Assembly (NCBI GenBank): GCA_035236585.1
Contig: CP141136.1
Coordinates: forward strand, 25,893,426 to 25,957,425
Direction of reading: 5' to 3'
DNA length: 64,000 nucleotides
Source of the DNA: Warburgia ugandensis
Taxonomy: Eukaryota; Streptophyta; Magnoliopsida; Canellales; Canellaceae
The notes under the pieces are model-generated. The model saw only the letters and a list, made by a program, of their open reading frames with translations. It was not told the origin of the DNA and did not search any database. Shown here piece by piece: positions 59,746 to 64,000 of this stretch. Within the stretch, counting starts at the first letter, position 1; each line of letters starts with the position of its first letter. The position numbers and the translations under genes are program-made.

Positions 59746-61963
59746 AGACTCTACACCCCTTTTAGAAACATCGTACAAACAAGTATCTAAATTCAATTCC
59801 ATAAAAATGTAATTTGCAGGTTGCTGGAGTTGTCCAATCTCTATGAGAAATGAAAAGCCAGTGGTGATGCAAAAGGCTAGACATGGTGATTATTCACTGA
59901 CATTTTTCTTTAAACTTGTCAAGGAAAACATAAAGTTTTAAATAAAAAATGTCATGTGGCACTCATTGATTTATATCTCCTTACACCTCCCACTTCACAA
60001 GGCAAGCTGCCATCGTCCATTATTGTTTCCAATGTTTGTGTTATAGTAGGCATCAGTTGTTTTCTTCGAACGTCTCTTAAGAAGATAAAAGATGAAATTT
60101 TAAAATTTTGACAAGGAAGCAGGTTGAAAACCTTATGGAATGGTAATTTTGCAATGCTCATGAAAATTTAACCACAAATTTGCAAAACTCAAAAAATGTT
60201 GGAAATTTATGCAAATTTGCAAAAATGTAATGGCATCTTTCCAAAAAACCTGTCATTAAAACCTAGTCTAATGTCATATGGTGTTCTGCCTACTGCCTGA
60301 TTATGTTGCAGGCTTTCGCATCCATCAAGCCTGTCGGTCCCACTCATTGTCAGATTCTACAGATAACAACAGATCATTGGTTGTTGAAGGCCGAATAGAA
60401 ACTGCTATTAACTAGTCAGAAAGATGTATTGGAATGAAAACATTTACTACAGCAGTATCATTTTATCTTGATGCAAGTAGCAACTTGGAATCATTTCCTT
60501 CCACCACCAAATACTTCAAGAGGAGACCGAGGTGGTAGTATTCATCTACCAGGGTCTGTTTGATTAGGAGGGAAAGTGTAGAGAGTTGTTGGAAAGAGAA
60601 TAATGTTACTGCTAAAAAGATAACAGCACGAAGAATTAAGGCTGTCCACATAAAGCTTGTATGGTATACTTCCTCCTGCATGGCTAAAGTAATAGAGAGA
60701 GAGGATGGTGCTTCATAAGATGGTCTACATAAAGATCAACCTTCCTTCTATTCCTGTTTTACAAATTTATAGACCTGCTGCTGAATGAGCTTCCCTCAAT
60801 GATGATCATGGGCAAGCTCAACCAGAAAAGACCAGGAAAAGAGTACTGCGTCAGAAGAGGGATAAGATGATTAGGAAATCCATGGCATGCTAACACGCTC
60901 AAGCAAATAAAAGATAAATGAGATATTCAGACTAGAAGAATATTTAACATCCAATTTGATCCAGCACAGAATAACATCTTTTGTAAAGTGAATCACAACC
61001 AGCAAGATTTAGCGAGCATCCCTCTACCACCTTTAAAGCAAATATTCATTTTGAAAAACTAGAAGAATTTGACTGCTGGAGACAAGGTCTACCTAATGTG
61101 AATAAGATATAATAAAAGACACCCTGCAAGACTTTTATGCTCTTCTACAAGCAAGTGGATGACCAGCAAACAAATAAAAAGAAAAAGAAAAAAAAACATA
61201 AATCAAGTGGAAGACCAGCCTGGAATGTGGTATCACAAGTGGTGCTATATACTACAAATAAAATTCTTAACAGTTTAATGTTTCTGCGAAGGTGACAGCA
61301 AAAGTAACTGAAGAAACATGAGGACAATGCATTACAGGGTTTGGAAAATATGTAAAATCGAAGAAATCAGATCAATCACTGAATTCAATGGGACCGACAC
61401 GATCCACTCGCAGAAGTATGTACATCATAAATAATGGGTTCAGTCCATTCAGTTTGATCGTCTTCGATTAGATTCTAAATACAATCTATTGCTGCTAATC
61501 CTAACATGTAATATATGGTATGCCCATTCGGTATGGCTTTTAGATCTATAATGGTTAACATGCCTATTAGATCAACATCCTAAATAGAAAATATACCAAA
61601 ACTCTCTTCTATTGGATGATCCCGACCTCCTCTCAGTTAAGACTAGGCGGCTTTTGTTTCCAATTTGGTCTTCTAAGTCTGCCTCATCGTTGGCAGAAAG
61701 CAAGGGACCAATTGGTATGTCTAAATCGTTTACTGAATGGAGAAAGAAAATATGTTGGTCGCACCTACGGCCATTAGAGAGTAACATGACCCGCTGGGGC
61801 TGCTCTGATACGACTACCCAAAAAGGGATTTCCGACAAATATTTAGATTAGCGTGCTCCAAACAGAGATTGATCACCACAGAAAGTATGGGAATTGATTA
61901 CTCCTACAAGATCTTGCAAGAAGACAAATATTTTCTTTTATTAATCTTTAAAACAATAAGAAA
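59746..61963. other. Intergenic region
   Basis: No gene supported. A 72-codon minus-strand ORF (60463-60681) has two hydrophobic stretches and an 88-codon minus-strand ORF (61572-61838) overlaps one on the other strand; neither has a known domain. Confidence 0.45.
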
Positions 61964-62137
61964 GGGAGCATTGACGCAATGGTAAAATTGTTGTCATGTG
62001 ACCTGGGGTCACAGGTTCAAGGTCTAGAAACATCCTCCTGCAATGCAAGGTATAACTGTGTAATTATAGATCCTTTGTGGTCCACCCCTTCCCCTGACAC
62101 TGCATACATGAAAGCTTCATGCACGGGGTCGCCCTTT
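61964..62137 (+). mobile_element. Au-type SINE, diverged
   Basis: gggagcattgacgcaatgg (A box), ggttcaaggtc (B box), catcctcctgcaatgca, ccaccccttcccctgac, gggtcgccctttat. The target duplication is blurred (aaacaataag / aaacaacaac). It lies just beyond the 3' end of the NB-ARC pseudogene. Confidence 0.82.
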
Positions 62138-62179
62138 ATATAATCTATGAAACAACAACAAGACACCTTGTACCTTTTA

Positions 62180-63283
62180 TCATAGAAATGATCTGCTGTT
62201 AAGCCGCTTCAATTCGTTTAAAGCATTCCTCCAAGCCCAAACATCGTTAACATCCCTCCATTCCCGTCCTATTTTGATGATTCTTTGTGGCACACGGCCG
62301 CACTCGACAATCACAAGCCTTGCAATGTCTTCAATTTTTCCATCAAGTATACCATAGCCAGCCTTTTGCTTTAGCAACTCCCATGCTTCATCTTCAGAAA
62401 GCACATCAACTTCAATGTCTACTTGCGTCTCCATGCACCGACACACTCTTAGGTCCCTACCAGTGACCACCAATTTGCAGTTGTTATGCTCGCTGGGTTC
62501 GGGAATTCCTACATCTTCAAATGCAAATGCTTCCTTCATATCATTCATGATCAGCAAAACTTCTTACTTCGCATCAAAGCGGCGTATAGCTTCGTTGCCC
62601 TACTCGATTCATCGTCGTCCTCTGTAAATTCCAACTCAATTGCCTTTCCAATATCTCTCTGTAACCCGTCTATGTTAAGAGCCTTTGATGCGGTCACCAA
62701 ATGATGCTGTCGAAATGTTGGGTTCTATTGAGACTATTGTTGATGTGCTTTATGATGGTTGTCTTCCCTACTCCTTCCAGTCCATGAACCCCAAGTTTGC
62801 GTGTGTTCTGGTGCATCAAATGATCTTCAATGGCTTCCAAAGTTTTTAAAGCTGTTGCTTCTCCGACTAATGTCGTTGCAAGTAACGCTGTTTTACTGCT
62901 TGGTAATGGTTCAACCACCAAACCATCGGAGAATCTCCCCATCTTTTGAAGCTTGACCACATCTTCGATCGTCTCTTCAACAAGCATTCCCAACTTAACA
63001 GGTGAGAACCATCCCATATCGTCTCTAATCTGTTGCTGTAAATTAGAAATTTTGACTTCCATTTTCTCTACGCTTTCTAACATACTTCTACCTCTCTCTT
63101 TCTTTTCTTCCCCTGCTGAACTTCTACTCTGTTCAGTTCAGTTTTCACATCCTGCTGTTGACTGCTCAGTTCTTGCATTTTGCCTTTCAAAATCTCTGAT
63201 CTTTTGGAATAATTGTACCAAGCCCAGGCTTTCTTCCCCAAGTCAATGATTTCCCCAACAACAGCTTCCATAGCAGCTACCAA
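62180..63283 (-). pseudogene. CC-NB-ARC (CNL) disease-resistance pseudogene, no LRR
   Basis: Intact CNL proteins are intracellular immune receptors. Minus strand: a coiled-coil N-terminus from 63283 (MEAVVGEIIDLGKKAWAWYN), then a heptad region (63083-62940, EKMEVKISNLQQQI), then a P-loop at 62783-62757 (GLEGVGKTT). Next come IIWVTASKAL (62705), the kinase-2 area LLIMNDMKEAF with DD lost, RNBS-B-like KLVVTGRDLRVC, and a decayed GLPLA box (CGRVPQ). The frame shifts near 63085, 62694 and 62570, and a stop follows NELKRLNSRSFL at 62180. There is no LRR region. Three frameshifts argue for a pseudogene; assembly errors are the alternative. Confidence 0.85.
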
Positions 63284-64000
63284 CCATCGTAAAGGAAGTC
63301 AATTCCAAAAGTAAACCAAGTCAAGAAGCAAAGGCTATGCAAAGGCAAGATGCAACATTTCTTTAAGAATCAAATCACACATTGGAGAATCAAATTAAGA
63401 ACCGATTACACTTTCACCTTATCAAGTAAGAAGCAAAGGGTATACAAAGGCAGTGAAAAAATTACAACATTGCTTTGAGAATTAAATAAGATACTAGAGA
63501 ATAAAAAAATGACTCTTTTCCTTCCCATTTCAAAGAAGGAATTGTTTTCAGTTAAACATGATAAATGAATTATTATCCTAAGAATTCAATGTTTAAGTCT
63601 GTTTAAGCGCACAATTGGCGGAATCTAATTATTGAATTAATTTCTCCCATAAATAATTAGAATTCAAATGTACTAGATCAAACACCAGGCCCCAAGAAGA
63701 AAAGATAAAGCTGTCATGTTTTCAATTTTAAGTTCTATTTTCAGATACAATGTGGTTTATTTCCCATTTTCCTGTAGCAGCTAAATTACAAACCATCTCT
63801 TTAGTAAGATTATTTACAATGTTTGATACCCAATACTTGGAATTAAAATAAATAAATAAATCAAATCAAATCAAATCAAATCAAATCAAATCAAATCAAA
63901 TCAAATATTCTCCATCTTAAATTACCACAAATTGGTATCAAGTTAGATCAAAGTAATTATAGCAAAAGGAAATTAATCAGACAAAAGCCAAGTACAAGAA
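63284..64000. repeat. Upstream region with (TCAAA)9 microsatellite
   Basis: (TCAAA)9 at 63861-63905, preceded by an (AAAT)-type run from 63846. The rest is AT-rich with no gene; a ~25-base phrase (aagtcaagaagcaaaggctat / aagtaagaagcaaagggtat) occurs twice near 63319 and 63425. Confidence 0.7.

Overview
The window looks like nuclear DNA of a flowering plant: AT-rich intergenic sequence, spliced F-box genes, LRR receptor-kinase and CC-NB-ARC relics, many tRNA-derived SINEs of the Au type, plant RTE LINEs, Ty1/copia sequence and about 3-4 kb solo LTRs of the chromovirus (Tekay/Del-like) kind. A woody early-diverging angiosperm or basal eudicot would fit the Au SINE load, but the species cannot be fixed from sequence alone. 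Only two genes look intact; most of the rest is nested transposons and decayed genes.

Left third (1-25 kb): two copies of one anonymous locus. Locus A (1-1037 plus 9238-10686) carries a Ty1/copia element (1038-9232, minus strand), itself split by a 2,960-bp solo LTR (4956-7915). Locus B (15298-15821 plus 23211-24885) carries an RTE LINE (15822-23203, minus strand), itself split by a 4,322-bp solo LTR (17510-21831). Each locus keeps the empty target site of the element found in the other. Between them (10.7-15.3 kb) lie an RTE fragment with an inserted SINE and a set of diverged tandem units.

Middle (25.5-36.4 kb): two tandem LRR receptor-kinase (LRR-XII, EFR/Xa21-like) pseudogenes on the minus strand. 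The first (25542-32148) is cut by a third solo LTR (25675-28649) and a 1.2-kb hAT-like element (29228-30437), both with exact target duplications. The second (34249-36441) lacks those two but is riddled with SINEs. A piece of an L1 RNase H domain lies between them.

Right-centre (38.4-50.3 kb): two F-box/LRR/FBD genes on the minus strand, each with three coding exons and two phase-0 introns at matching positions. They encode predicted proteins of 520 and 505 residues, probable substrate adaptors of SCF E3 ubiquitin ligases. The first has a 5'-UTR intron filled with four ~300-bp tandem repeats, and a tiny upstream ORF whose stop codon abuts the main start codon after splicing.

Right end (50.3-64 kb): a broken GAUT-type galacturonosyltransferase copy truncated by a copia LTR, a broken three-exon gene tentatively like the WASH subunit FAM21, microsatellites, a further RTE fragment, another SINE, and a frameshifted CC-NB-ARC resistance-gene relic on the minus strand.
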